Source: a virus
Reading direction: 5' to 3' (one strand)
Length of the DNA: 24,670 nucleotides
Virus record (IMG/VR): IMGVR_UViG_3300028177_000034
Coordinates: 1-24,670 of that record
Shown here piece by piece: positions 14,123 to 22,197 of this stretch; position 1 is the first letter of the stretch; the number at the start of each line of letters is the position of its first letter. A program made the position numbers and the translations under genes. The notes under the pieces are model-generated. The model had not been told where the DNA came from. It searched no databases and saw only the letters and a list, made by a program, of their open reading frames with translations.

Positions 14123-14734
14123 TTATCCACAGAATACCGTTAGTGATGTCACAGCTGCTGTTTGAGTTATTACACCAAACGTTGTCCGTGGTTCACTTCC
14201 GTTAATTAAAATTCCGTCGCCTGGTAAAGCCATCTGCTGTGACTCTACATTAGCTGGAGTAGCTATACTTAATAAAACTCTATCCGATGCTGCATTACCA
14301 TCTAAGGTTAATGTAACACTACCTGCTCCTGCAGAACCTACAAAATAAAATCCTTTCATTCTAGTTCTAGGTAGAGCCATACCATCGGCAATAGCATTAC
14401 CAATACTTACATTGGTTGCTACCGCTGCGTCTGATGAAATACTAGTGATTCTAGAATAGTAGTTTGTAGAAGTTGCAGTTCCGGCATTAACGCCAGCTAC
14501 ATCTTCAGTAGTTACGGACTGAGATAAATCCCCAGCCACATATCCAGTGATAGTAAATGTAGCAGCTGTTGCATCGCCTGCACAAGTAAATAGAATTTGA
14601 TAGCCAGCCCCATTATCTAGAGGCTGATTAGTAACTAATGTTATATCACCAGCGCCCGCAATAGCAGCAGCGGCTCTATATAACGTAGCTGAATAGCTAG
14701 GAGTGACGGCCCATATATCTGTTGTTATAGCCAT
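14123..14734 (-). CDS. Putative virion structural protein
   Basis: A 203-residue Ala/Thr/Ser-rich, beta-strand protein (YSATLYRAAAAIAGAGDITL, then SQSVTTEDVAGVNAGTATST, later GSVTLTLDGNAASDRVLLSI). It has no Cys-rich or enzyme motif. Composition and place right after the capsid block suggest a minor head or head-tail protein. A TAGGAGAATAGACA site lies before the ATG. I do not recognise a named family. Confidence 0.6.
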   Translation of the reverse strand: MAITTDIWAVTPSYSATLYRAAAAIAGAGDITLVTNQPLDNGAGYQILFTCAGDATAATFTITGYVAGDLSQSVTTEDVAGVNAGTATSTNYYSRITSISSDAAVATNVSIGNAIADGMALPRTRMKGFYFVGSAGAGSVTLTLDGNAASDRVLLSIATPANVESQQMALPGDGILINGSEPRTTFGVITQTAAVTSLTVFCG

Positions 14735-14748
14735 TGTCTATTCTCCTA

Positions 14749-15162
14749 TTAAGCAGTACGTGTAATAGTATAAGCAGTAGCACTACTAAATAATAAAGTA
14801 TATCGTGCCATACCTGTAACACCTGCGGCAATAGTTAAATCGCCAAAAGAGGCTGCAGTAGTAGTACCAGCGTCTGATACAATTGCGTTAGTGCCAACAA
14901 CCATTGTTACTACACTAGCTCCTCCAGTGTTATCAACGACTAAATCAAGAACTGTTCCTGCAGTTGCTTGTAATTCAGCGCCTAAAAGAGTTCCAGTTGG
15001 AAATGTAATACTTGTTGCTGCTGCAGATGTTGATGTAATATATCCTGTAGCTACTTCGGCTGCGGTTGCGACTGCAGTTGCGTTAATAGCTGAGGCGTTA
15101 ATGTGGTCGGACAGAAAGCCGTTTTGTGATACGACTGGTCCTGAAAAGGTTGATCTTGACAT
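14749..15162 (-). CDS. Putative virion protein (capsid-associated, beta-rich)
   Basis: A 137-residue protein. The frame extends 10 codons further upstream, but GGAGAAACAATT stands just before the internal ATG (MSRSTFSGPVVSQNGFLSDH), the same kind of site as before the gene at 16329-16937, so I use that start. The protein is Ala/Thr-rich and beta-prone (GYITSTSAAATSITFPTGTL, DLTIAAGVTGMARYTLLFSS). It begins a new transcription segment after the terminator-like hairpin. 'RSTFSGPV.S.NGF' openings occur in small phage virion proteins placed after the capsid gene. A decoration or other head-surface role is a guess. Confidence 0.6.
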   Translation of the reverse strand: MSRSTFSGPVVSQNGFLSDHINASAINATAVATAAEVATGYITSTSAAATSITFPTGTLLGAELQATAGTVLDLVVDNTGGASVVTMVVGTNAIVSDAGTTTAASFGDLTIAAGVTGMARYTLLFSSATAYTITRTA

Positions 15163-15270
15163 AATTGTTTCTCCATACAAAGTTAAGCTCATCTATCGTG
15201 TATGCGTCTGCTGGGGCAGTCATGATAAGCCGGTTGTTCCCAGATAATTAATCTTACACGTTTTCACACC

Positions 15271-15291
15271 ATTATACAACAAAAAGGTCAA
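15271..15291 (-). promoter_or_regulatory. Candidate promoter for the tail-side genes
   Basis: On the minus strand a perfect TATAAT (15276-15271) lies after the terminator-like hairpin and about 110 nt before the first downstream gene. A TTGACC stands only 9 bp upstream of it, too close to act as a normal -35 box. At the usual distance the sequence is poor. The direct repeat ACGTGT flanks the box on both sides and could bind a phage activator. It is a candidate only. Confidence 0.4.
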
Positions 15292-15310
15292 AACACGTTC
15301 ATGAGTTGTA

Positions 15311-15347
15311 TATAAAGAAAAGCCCAGCAGAGAGGAGCCAGGCTTTT
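15311..15347 (-). terminator. Rho-independent-type terminator after the major capsid gene
   Basis: Reading the minus strand, AAAAGCC (15347-15341) and GGCTTTT (15324-15318) pair, extended by TGG/CTG through two G-T wobbles, with a pyrimidine-rich loop. TTTTCTTTAT closes the element. It starts 36 nt after the capsid stop. Position and U-rich end fit an intrinsic terminator, perhaps partial, so that capsid mRNA is more abundant than the downstream tail mRNA. Confidence 0.75.
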
Positions 15348-15382
15348 CAGAGGTAGTGCTTTAAGTAGAACTATGAAACTAC

Positions 15383-16312
15383 TTATGCACCTGGTGAACC
15401 CCACATACCTAGTGGATCACTCCAACCGAATGAATATCTTTCACGGGCTTTATATCTTACATTGCCAGTATCGAAATCACCATCCATCGAAGTTGTTAAA
15501 GCAGTTCTTTCAAAATGCTTCATACCGTTAGGCACGTCAGTAGTTAAGAAGTAAGCGTCACTATCAGTTAGATAGTGGTTTACTGTATAACCTTCTGGTA
15601 TTGCACCATTAGTTCTTAATGCATTGATGTCGTTATCTGCTGTAGATACACGAAGTTGTGTGTCAAGCAAACGAGTAGCAACGAATTGTAGAGCTGGTGG
15701 AATAACCAACTTACGTGGTTTAGCTGCAATCAATAGACCTCTTTCATCAGTCCATGCTGCGATTTGAATCACTGCGTTTTCTAATGCTGTTTCGTTAAGA
15801 TCTGTTGGTGTCGCTTGTGTATTACTGTTAGTACCACCACTCACCAACGGGTGATTAGTAACTGCTGATGCAGAGTTTGTACCAAACAGTGAACGATTGT
15901 CACCACCTAAGAAAGAACCGCTAAAGCCATTGTTTAAAACGTTAGCTGCGCGAACTTGCTTAGTATTTGCCATTGAACGAGCAAGAGCTTTAGTATAACG
16001 AGCTGAAAGACTATCATATAGATTATCTTCAACTGCTTCTTCAGTTAAACTGAAACCTAAAGCAATTGTTACGTGGTTGTATCTAGCTGTAAAAGCTTCT
16101 TGTGCGTTGTCATACGCAATAGCTGCTCCCTCAGATTTAAGAGGTGCGGCTGCAAAGCCAGCTAGTTTTGTTTCTTCTTCAAAAGAACGATCAGAAGATT
16201 CAGTTTCGTAAATCTCTTTATGTTCTTCGCCATATTTCTCATATTCTAAACCGAATAGAGCGTTAAGGCCTGGTAATAGCTCCTTAAGGAGCTGGGCTCT
16301 TGAAATTGCCAT
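15383..16312 (-). CDS. Major capsid protein (HK97-type fold)
   Basis: A 309-residue protein of the size and layout of HK97-fold capsid proteins. The N-terminal arm and extended loop region (KYGEEHKEIYETESSDRSFE, then EETKLAGFAAAPLKSEGAAI) lead to the spine helix ARYTKALARSMANTKQVRAA (about residues 104-123). The P-domain/A-domain part includes AAKPRKLVIPPALQFVATRL and the ending is YKARERYSFGWSDPLGMWGS. Internal motifs such as the 'FERTAL..S.DGDFDTGN.RYKARERYSFG' order match phage head subunits of the gpT-like group. It follows the scaffold and two head-associated genes, has AAGGAGAAATTATT before its ATG, and is followed by a terminator. Confidence 0.9.
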   Translation of the reverse strand: MAISRAQLLKELLPGLNALFGLEYEKYGEEHKEIYETESSDRSFEEETKLAGFAAAPLKSEGAAIAYDNAQEAFTARYNHVTIALGFSLTEEAVEDNLYDSLSARYTKALARSMANTKQVRAANVLNNGFSGSFLGGDNRSLFGTNSASAVTNHPLVSGGTNSNTQATPTDLNETALENAVIQIAAWTDERGLLIAAKPRKLVIPPALQFVATRLLDTQLRVSTADNDINALRTNGAIPEGYTVNHYLTDSDAYFLTTDVPNGMKHFERTALTTSMDGDFDTGNVRYKARERYSFGWSDPLGMWGSPGA

Positions 16313-16328
16313 AATAATTTCTCCTTAA

Positions 16329-16937
16329 TTAGATTCCAGTTGAGTTGTCATATGAGTGAATACCTGCATTAAACTTAATTAAGCAGTCTGTAAATGCATC
16401 ACCCACGGTTGAAGTTGGACTGTCTACAAAGTCAACAATACGGAAAGCAAAAGTTGCTGTTATCGCTGTTGTAGCGTCGATAGCACTATTAGAGTTACCT
16501 GTAGTAGTATCGCCTGTAGTTGTAGATTGCACCGCTGCTAAGTGAGTATTCTGACCTAGGCCAGTTTGTGCCACCGTAGCGTCCGCTTGTGCCATAAAGA
16601 CTACATCTGGATCGTCAACAATATATGCTTGGGCATCCGATGCTACTGTACCTGTTGGCCAGTTTTGACTAAACACTATTGTGCCTAGATTAGGGTCTGT
16701 GTAAGTACAACCTACAAAGACACCGATCACACCAGCTGGGAATACATTTCCTGCTGATGAACCTACTGTAGTAACCATTTCAACTGTGCCAGCAGCTACG
16801 ATTGAAACAATCGAGCCATTGTATATATTTGATGCATAACCAGAAGCAATCGGTAATAGACGCGTAGAGCCCGCATAAGGGGTACCGCCTATATGGTTTA
16901 CTGCTTTAAGTCCGTAAGGACTAGCTGTAGTTGCCAT
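16329..16937 (-). CDS. Putative capsid decoration / head-associated protein
   Basis: A 202-residue beta-rich protein beginning MATTASPYGLKAVNHIGGTP and YAGSTRLLPIASGYASNIYN, then a Gly/Val/Thr-rich barrel-like body (GVIGVFVGCTYTDPNLGTIV, FAFRIVDFVDSPTSTVGD). It sits directly before the major capsid gene, where many marine podovirus-like phages encode a head-decoration or capsid-stabilising protein. AGGAGAAACAATC lies before the ATG. The place argues for a capsid role; the fold is not certain. Confidence 0.65.
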   Translation of the reverse strand: MATTASPYGLKAVNHIGGTPYAGSTRLLPIASGYASNIYNGSIVSIVAAGTVEMVTTVGSSAGNVFPAGVIGVFVGCTYTDPNLGTIVFSQNWPTGTVASDAQAYIVDDPDVVFMAQADATVAQTGLGQNTHLAAVQSTTTGDTTTGNSNSAIDATTAITATFAFRIVDFVDSPTSTVGDAFTDCLIKFNAGIHSYDNSTGI

Positions 16938-16952
16938 GATTGTTTCTCCTAT

Positions 16953-17405
16953 TTATTTTTTACCCCTTCCGAAACTTTTACCATTTTCTTGACCTTCAGC
17001 AAACTTAGGCATACGAGGATCATTTTGATTCATGTATGCAGCATCTACTGCTTCGGTCTGAGCACGTGTTTTTTCGTTAACATGCGCCGCTCTTTGGTCC
17101 ATCATTTCTTGAGGAGCTTTACAAAGTAATAGACCTCCAATTTCTATGCCTTCTTTAAATTGGCTATTGGGGTCTGCCTGTATTATGACTTCTGGGTGTT
17201 CCGAATGCTTCACCGGTTCCCAGCCTTCACGCATTTTTGCAGAAACGTTCCTGTTATCAGGTTCATTAAGTAAAGAAACTCTGACCCAACGATATGCCCA
17301 TCCCGGTTGTTGTTTGAACTCCGGAAGAAGCGAGGCAGGTTGCCACTTTTTCGCTACGTCTTCTCGTACTTCTGTTTCTCTTGATTCTCTTTTTACCTTA
17401 TCCAT
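16953..17405 (-). CDS. Conserved head-region protein of unknown role
   Basis: A 150-residue hydrophilic protein. It contains QQPGWAYRWVRVSLLNEPDN and KMREGWEPVKHSEHPEVI, then a helical, charged second half (PQEMMDQRAAHVNEKTRAQT) and a basic end (KSFGRGKK). Proteins with the 'GWAYRWVR...MREGWEPV' core occur between scaffold and capsid in marine phages and may be minor head proteins. The start overlaps the scaffold stop by 8 nt, with TTGGAG before the ATG. No catalytic motif is seen. Confidence 0.7.
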   Translation of the reverse strand: MDKVKRESRETEVREDVAKKWQPASLLPEFKQQPGWAYRWVRVSLLNEPDNRNVSAKMREGWEPVKHSEHPEVIIQADPNSQFKEGIEIGGLLLCKAPQEMMDQRAAHVNEKTRAQTEAVDAAYMNQNDPRMPKFAEGQENGKSFGRGKK

Positions 17406-18426
17406 TTGCGTTCTCCAATTTCATAATTTCTCGTGCATATTGCTCAGGTGTTAACTTTAGTTTTTTCGCTAAAGCGACTTGCGTCTTAGTCAACCTAACT
17501 TTTTTAGGGCTAGTTGATCTGGTTGCAGGAGCAACAACATTTGAAGGTTTGCGTTGGGCGGGTTTCTCCGGTTCCAACGAATTATCCCCAAAATTTTCAG
17601 GGAATCGTTTTTGCATCGTTTCATCTATACGACGATAGTATTCGTCACTTGTAGGACTTAACCCACTCCTGACTAATTGTTCGTGCACACCTAGGGCTAG
17701 ACTTGTCATTTGCTCATCTTTCCCAAACCAATCGTTTTTGCTTTGCCAATCTGTTGCTTTAACATCTGGCTTTGCAATTGAAGGTTGCACTTGTTGATTA
17801 GACTCTACTCTAGTTTCTGCTTCTTGTCCAGAAAAATTATATTGTGGACGCATATTTTGTGCGGATGAAAGCTTATACTGAGCTTCATTCATTTTGGTTT
17901 GAGCTTCAACAATTCTATTAGTGTCGCCTGAATCGTAAGCTTCGCGATAGTCTCGCTGGGCTACAGATAAATCAGACTCAAATTTACCTTGAAGCGTTTT
18001 AATATAATCTTCTTCACCAGAGCTTAATGTAGTCTTTAATTGTTGGTTTTGTTGAATATATTGTTCAGCAAGTCTTACAGCTTCTTGTCTTTCCCGATCG
18101 GCTTTTTCTTTTTCACGTCTTTCATCATGGTGCATCTTTTTTAGTTGCGCCATACGTTGTTTAACACGTTCAGAATAATCTTCTAAAGTGTCATTTTCAA
18201 CTTCTTTAACAATTTCTTCAGGCAGTGGTTCTTTGCCTCTGTCTTCAAGAGGAGTGTCATCTTCTATTTCTAAATCTAACTCATCTTGTTTAGGCTCTTG
18301 TTCTACTCTTTCAACATCTGACGTAGATTTTTCAGGGGCAGCTTTTTTACCTTCGTCTAAATCGACTTCTAGCTCCTCTCCCTTTATATCTAGTTCATCT
18401 GGTATTTCATTTATTATCTCTGCCAT
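17398..18426 (-). CDS. Capsid scaffolding protein
   Basis: A 342-residue protein with the classic scaffold layout. The N-terminal 75 residues are very acidic (VDLDEGKKAAPE, LDLEIEDDTPLEDRGKEPLP). A long coiled coil follows around 80-135 (YSERVKQRMAQLKKMHHDER, then REKEKADRERQEAVRLAEQY), then a Gln/Ser-rich linker. The basic C-terminus (TSPKKVRLTKTQVALAKKLK, then LTPEQYAREIMKLE) is a helix-turn-helix-like capsid-binding tail. It precedes the capsid gene by two genes. A strong AAGGAGAG site lies before the ATG. A protease domain is not visible, so scaffold removal may be by exit rather than cleavage. Confidence 0.85.
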   Translation of the reverse strand: MAEIINEIPDELDIKGEELEVDLDEGKKAAPEKSTSDVERVEQEPKQDELDLEIEDDTPLEDRGKEPLPEEIVKEVENDTLEDYSERVKQRMAQLKKMHHDERREKEKADRERQEAVRLAEQYIQQNQQLKTTLSSGEEDYIKTLQGKFESDLSVAQRDYREAYDSGDTNRIVEAQTKMNEAQYKLSSAQNMRPQYNFSGQEAETRVESNQQVQPSIAKPDVKATDWQSKNDWFGKDEQMTSLALGVHEQLVRSGLSPTSDEYYRRIDETMQKRFPENFGDNSLEPEKPAQRKPSNVVAPATRSTSPKKVRLTKTQVALAKKLKLTPEQYAREIMKLENANG

Positions 18427-18437
18427 CTTTGCTCTCC

Positions 18438-18941
18438 TTATGCACTGACGTACTTATCAGCGTTGCGGTTGTGTTTGCGACGATTCCAATCTCTTGGAAC
18501 CACCTGTAAATTACCTAAAGAGTGTTTACCACCTTTCGATAACGGTTGTATATGGTCAACTTCCCAAGCAAACCCTGTTTCTAAGGTTCGTTGTCTAGCT
18601 AACTCATAAATTTCTCTAAGTGCCCATCTATCTTCAGAACTTTTAATCTCATTTACTGCTTTCTTACGAGATCCTCGTAATGCGTCTTTAGCTCTAAAAT
18701 ATGCTTTGTTCTCTTGATACCATTTAGCCTTATACTCAGTCCATCGCTCTTTGTTGCCTTCATAATAAACTTTAGCCTGAGCATTACACTTTTCTTTATT
18801 AGTCTCATGGTAATCTCTAGATTGAGCATTACGTTTCTCTTTGTTCTTCAGATGATACTCTTTATTCTTTATACGAAGACGCTCTTTGTTTTTAGCATAA
18901 TACTCCTTCATATAATTTGGATCAGACCTAAGCACGTTCAT
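18438..18941 (-). CDS. Free-standing HNH endonuclease
   Basis: A 167-residue protein. The HNH core is EVDHIQPLSKGGKHSLGNLQ followed by VVPRDWNRRKHNR (about residues 129-160), with the D-H pair, the central Asn and the final His all present. The N-terminal half is a run of about five 13-15 residue repeats (such as YYAKNKERLRI, YHLKNKEKRNA, YYEGNKERWTE), a Tyr/Lys-rich helical DNA-contact region common in phage HNH enzymes. The start is uncertain: the ATG used here overlaps the co-chaperonin stop by 14 nt with AGAGG just before it, and other in-frame starts lie 15 nt upstream and 30 nt downstream. It looks like a homing endonuclease between two head-assembly genes. A packaging-linked HNH role, as known in some phages, is the alternative. 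Confidence 0.85.
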   Translation of the reverse strand: MNVLRSDPNYMKEYYAKNKERLRIKNKEYHLKNKEKRNAQSRDYHETNKEKCNAQAKVYYEGNKERWTEYKAKWYQENKAYFRAKDALRGSRKKAVNEIKSSEDRWALREIYELARQRTLETGFAWEVDHIQPLSKGGKHSLGNLQVVPRDWNRRKHNRNADKYVSA

Positions 18942-19380
18942 AACCTCTAGGGTCATCAACAACTGCTTCTACTGTGTCATCTGAGATGAGTCTAAACTCT
19001 TTGCCGTGTATTTTAATTCTAGTTCCTGAGTAAGCACGAGTTATAACAAAATCCCCCTCTTTACACCACGGACCTGTTGGAAACCTAGCGTCGTCTTGAT
19101 AAGCTAAATCTCCTAACTGCATAACAAATAAGACCACCGTTGCATGTTCTTGTAATTGTTTTACAGAATCTGATTTAATGATCCCACCTTCATAAGTATC
19201 TTCTGCTTCAGGCACCATACATAATATGCGGTATCCTTTAACATCAGGTAACTGTGTAGTTAGTTTAGCTAATGCTTCTTCTTCGCTAACTTTTTTACCA
19301 TCAGTGGTTTCAGTATTTTTAGTTTTAATAGGTGCTCCAGAACTGGAGACTATTTGTGTGTCAGGAGTTGCAATAGTCAT
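18928..19380 (-). CDS. GroES-like co-chaperonin
   Basis: A 150-residue protein. The core (about residues 46-143) follows the GroES pattern: an opening strand GYRILCMVPEAEDTYEGGII with a mobile-loop-like segment around 58-72, where GGI is the motif that docks GroEL. The closing strands GDFVITRAYSGTRIKIHGKE and FRLISDDTVEAVV match the GroES 'G..V....Y.GT.....G.E...L..DD..A' order. About 45 extra N-terminal residues (Thr/Lys/Glu-rich) come before the fold; usual GroES is about 97 residues. It lies between the portal block and the scaffold, as expected for a factor that folds the capsid protein with host GroEL (the role of T4 gp31). No GroEL gene is in the window. The start overlaps the upstream stop as TAATG, with AAGGAGG before it. 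Confidence 0.8.
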   Translation of the reverse strand: MTIATPDTQIVSSSGAPIKTKNTETTDGKKVSEEEALAKLTTQLPDVKGYRILCMVPEAEDTYEGGIIKSDSVKQLQEHATVVLFVMQLGDLAYQDDARFPTGPWCKEGDFVITRAYSGTRIKIHGKEFRLISDDTVEAVVDDPRGYERA

Positions 19381-19622
19381 TACTTGCCTCCTTTCTTAAC
19401 TACACTATCTGTAGGAGTAGATTCAAAATCTTCGTCCTCCTTTTGATGCACTACCAGCATATCAGAAATCATCATTTGGACTGTATCAAATCCTCTAACC
19501 TGTCCACATGCATGTTGATAACCTCCAAGGTCTGCACCACCTCTAGCCATATCTTCCGTTACTTCGTTGCGTCTTTCTTTTATCTGGCTGGATAAAAGCA
19601 TAAGCGTTTCTTTCTCTGCCAT
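19380..19622 (-). CDS. Small conserved protein between portal and co-chaperonin
   Basis: An 80-residue protein starting MAEKETLMLLSSQIKERRNE and continuing VTEDMARGGADLGGYQHACG. The first two thirds look helical (also VRGFDTVQMMISDMLVVHQK), and a charged tail follows. Small proteins of this form occur right after the portal gene in related phages and have no known function. The ATG has AAAGGATTAAC before it and the stop overlaps the next ATG as TAATG. Confidence 0.7.
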   Translation of the reverse strand: MAEKETLMLLSSQIKERRNEVTEDMARGGADLGGYQHACGQVRGFDTVQMMISDMLVVHQKEDEDFESTPTDSVVKKGGK

Positions 19623-19636
19623 GTTAATCCTTTACG

Positions 19637-22186
19637 TTAGTTGTTTTCTCCATTATTGGATTCTTTCGTCTTAGGTGCATTACGCATCTGAGATTCTTGT
19701 GCTCGAAGTGCTATGTCTTTATTTTTCTGGACAACGTCAACGCCCATCTTAGCCCCTTCAAGTAATTCTTTTGCTTTTATTGCTTTATCGTCTGTTACTG
19801 CTTTAGCTCCTAGTTGAGCTCCTGCAATTTGTTCACTGGATTCAATCCTGGCTTGCTCTAACATCACATCACGCTGTGTAGTTACTTCTAATTTTTGTCT
19901 TTCTAACTCAAGCTTAGCTGCGTCTAGTTGAGTATCCGCTTGCATCTTCTGCGCTTTAGCTTGAGACTCTTGTTGTTTAATTTGAAGCTCTTGCTGTTGC
20001 ATTTGAATCAACGGATCTTCTTGTAATTTCTGAGCTTGTTTTTGAGTTGCGTCTGCTTGATTCTGTTGCAACAATTTTTGTGCTGCGTCTGCAGAAAGTC
20101 TAGCCACTTGGTTCTGAATATTTTCAGGTAGAACTTCGTCTTCTTCTGGAAGTGGAACACCTAATTGTTTTTCAATTTCTAGTCTGTATTGGAAAGCTAA
20201 ATGTTCTGCTAGATGAGCTTCCATAGCCGCTTGCATTTGTGGTGCTTTTGGATTCTGCCCTATCATCTCACGTACAAGTGGGTCATCTCTAAATGTTCTA
20301 TGTACTGCGATATGAGCTTTATGGTCTTGAAATAAAAATGCTTTAACCGGAGTTCCATTTACCATGTTCATATTCTCGGTTACTGGATCTGCAGTTTTTG
20401 CGTCGTCTTCTGTAGGAATAAGTTTTCCTATATTTTTAACGCCTAATACTTCAAGCATCTGCCTATTAAGTTCTTTTAAGTCATAAATGTCTGGATTTTG
20501 TTGAGCCATCTGCATAACTGCTTGATACTGAACAACTTTCTGTGCCATTGTTGCAGCATTAGGGTCAGCTACAGGTATTAAATTAACCTTATCATAGTCT
20601 TCTTGTTTAGCTCCGGGAGTTCCTGTTGAAGGGTCATACTTATAATCAGAGTCTGTATAGTCTCTAATAATATGCTTAAGTAATAAGAACTCTTTTTTCA
20701 TTGAGTAATAGATACGCGCATTAACTGCTGACATTACTTTCAATGTTCGTTCGAGTATAGCGAGTGTAGAACCTACTGGAGAGTTAGCTGACATGTCAGA
20801 TACTTTCATATCGGCAGCAGAAGCAAAGCGTCTACCCTCATCAATAATTTTATCCATTAATTGAGCTAATACTTGGCTTGGCTCTTTATATGGAAGATTC
20901 ATTAAGTTGTCGCGTAGAGTTCCGGCTGCAGCATCTACATCACGCCACTCACCTGGACCAATTGGTGTATCATCACCTTTTATACGTAAGCCCCTAGTTT
21001 TAAATCCACCTGGAAGATTTGATAATGTACCTGCGTCAACTAATTGTCTTAATAGCATTGTTCCTGATTTTGAAAACGCCCCAATTAAATGAATCAGACC
21101 AAAACAATAAAACCCAAATCCTGGTATATAGCCATAATGCACAAAGTGTTCTCTGCGTTTTTTTGTACTGTCCTCTTGTTTCCAATTACGTCTAACAGAT
21201 AAAATCTCAGTAGTACCTTTGTCTATCGTTACAATATAAGGTAACGCTATTCCTGTTTTTCTATTTCCGTCTTTATCTTCATAACCTTCTAAGTCAAGGT
21301 TAACGTTCATTTCTAATATTTTATATCGATCATCATTAGTAGCGTCAAAGCCCATCTGTTCTGCAATTTTTTTCTCTACTTCATCTAAGTCATAGTTAGG
21401 CTCACCTAACTCTACGTCTCGATAAAAACCTAGTTCTTGTAAGTTATGTATTTCTTGTTTAGTCTTGCGCATAACATGAGTTACACGTTCGGCTGTTTCT
21501 AAGTTAGATGCACCGTAAGGCACAACCATATCTTCAGCGGGTACAAATAATGACACTTGTCGACCAAGTGCTGGGTCGTAATAAACTTTCTTAAACGCAT
21601 TACCTGCTAATCCTAAACCCCATAACATTCTTTCATGTTCAGGTCTGTACTCAGGCATCATATCCATGAGTTGGTAGTTCATATTCTCTTGTACACGTTG
21701 TGCAGCTTCAATACATTCTGGAGTTTCTTTACCAACAATAGAAGTCTTCACTGGGCCTGCAGCGGGAAAGGTTTCCATCATTGTTTCAGCTTGGAATTTA
21801 ACTAATGCTTCGGAGAGTAGTGGGTGATAGACAGCACATGCGCCTTCCCACGGTTCAGTACGTTCTTCAAGTTTTAACCCTAATAGCTCTAACCCATCAA
21901 CATAAGTATCAAGCCAATCTTTTCTTGAGTTAACATCATTACTAAAATCTTCAAGTAAATTTGAAGACAGTTCAACTAGAGTTCCTTCATCTAATTCTTC
22001 AGCTAAGTTTTTATCAAACTCATCGTCGGCCATAGCATCCGGGTCAATAATTATTTCAGCATCACCAATACCTATAGTAACTTTTTCTGGGTCTTCTATC
22101 TCAATTTCAATTGCTTCTTCTGATTCAGCTAACTCTTCTACGCCTTCCGGCGCTGTGTATAAACCTTTATCTATGTCTGCCATCAT
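19637..22186 (-). CDS. Portal protein (P22-like, with long C-terminal coiled coil)
   Basis: An 849-residue portal. After an acidic N-terminus the conserved portal core reads RKDWLDTYVDGLELLGLKLE, RTEPWEGACAVYHPLLSEAL, then EHERMLWGLGLAGNAFKKVY and VPAEDMVVPYGASNLETAER. The stem/crown part includes AFSKSGTMLLRQLVDAGTLS, NLPGGFKTRGLRIKGDD and VGSTLAILERTLKVMSAVNA. The last 170 residues (about 680-849) are a Gln/Lys/Glu-rich coiled coil (QMQQQELQIKQQESQAKAQK), like the long barrel of P22-type portals. It is the docking ring for TerL and the adaptors. Two ATGs stand in a row after AGAGGATAA; the first is used. It is preceded by TerL with a 12-nt gap. Confidence 0.9.
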   Translation of the reverse strand: MMADIDKGLYTAPEGVEELAESEEAIEIEIEDPEKVTIGIGDAEIIIDPDAMADDEFDKNLAEELDEGTLVELSSNLLEDFSNDVNSRKDWLDTYVDGLELLGLKLEERTEPWEGACAVYHPLLSEALVKFQAETMMETFPAAGPVKTSIVGKETPECIEAAQRVQENMNYQLMDMMPEYRPEHERMLWGLGLAGNAFKKVYYDPALGRQVSLFVPAEDMVVPYGASNLETAERVTHVMRKTKQEIHNLQELGFYRDVELGEPNYDLDEVEKKIAEQMGFDATNDDRYKILEMNVNLDLEGYEDKDGNRKTGIALPYIVTIDKGTTEILSVRRNWKQEDSTKKRREHFVHYGYIPGFGFYCFGLIHLIGAFSKSGTMLLRQLVDAGTLSNLPGGFKTRGLRIKGDDTPIGPGEWRDVDAAAGTLRDNLMNLPYKEPSQVLAQLMDKIIDEGRRFASAADMKVSDMSANSPVGSTLAILERTLKVMSAVNARIYYSMKKEFLLLKHIIRDYTDSDYKYDPSTGTPGAKQEDYDKVNLIPVADPNAATMAQKVVQYQAVMQMAQQNPDIYDLKELNRQMLEVLGVKNIGKLIPTEDDAKTADPVTENMNMVNGTPVKAFLFQDHKAHIAVHRTFRDDPLVREMIGQNPKAPQMQAAMEAHLAEHLAFQYRLEIEKQLGVPLPEEDEVLPENIQNQVARLSADAAQKLLQQNQADATQKQAQKLQEDPLIQMQQQELQIKQQESQAKAQKMQADTQLDAAKLELERQKLEVTTQRDVMLEQARIESSEQIAGAQLGAKAVTDDKAIKAKELLEGAKMGVDVVQKNKDIALRAQESQMRNAPKTKESNNGENN

Positions 22187-22197
22187 TTATCCTCTAA

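Noticed and set aside
15098-15223. 41-residue frame (MTAPADAYTIDELNFVWRNN) in the leader before the gene at 14749-15162
   Set aside because: It overlaps the well-supported start of the next gene in another frame and has no good ribosome-binding site. A leader peptide is not excluded.
15276-15291. TTGACC plus TATAAT read as a full sigma70 promoter
   Set aside because: The two boxes are only 9 bp apart, far below the usual 16-18. Only the -10 box was kept as a weak candidate.
2130-16312. Tape measure and frameshifted tail-assembly chaperone pair
   Set aside because: No long helical tape-measure-type gene and no paired frames with a slippery site were found; this supports a short tail.
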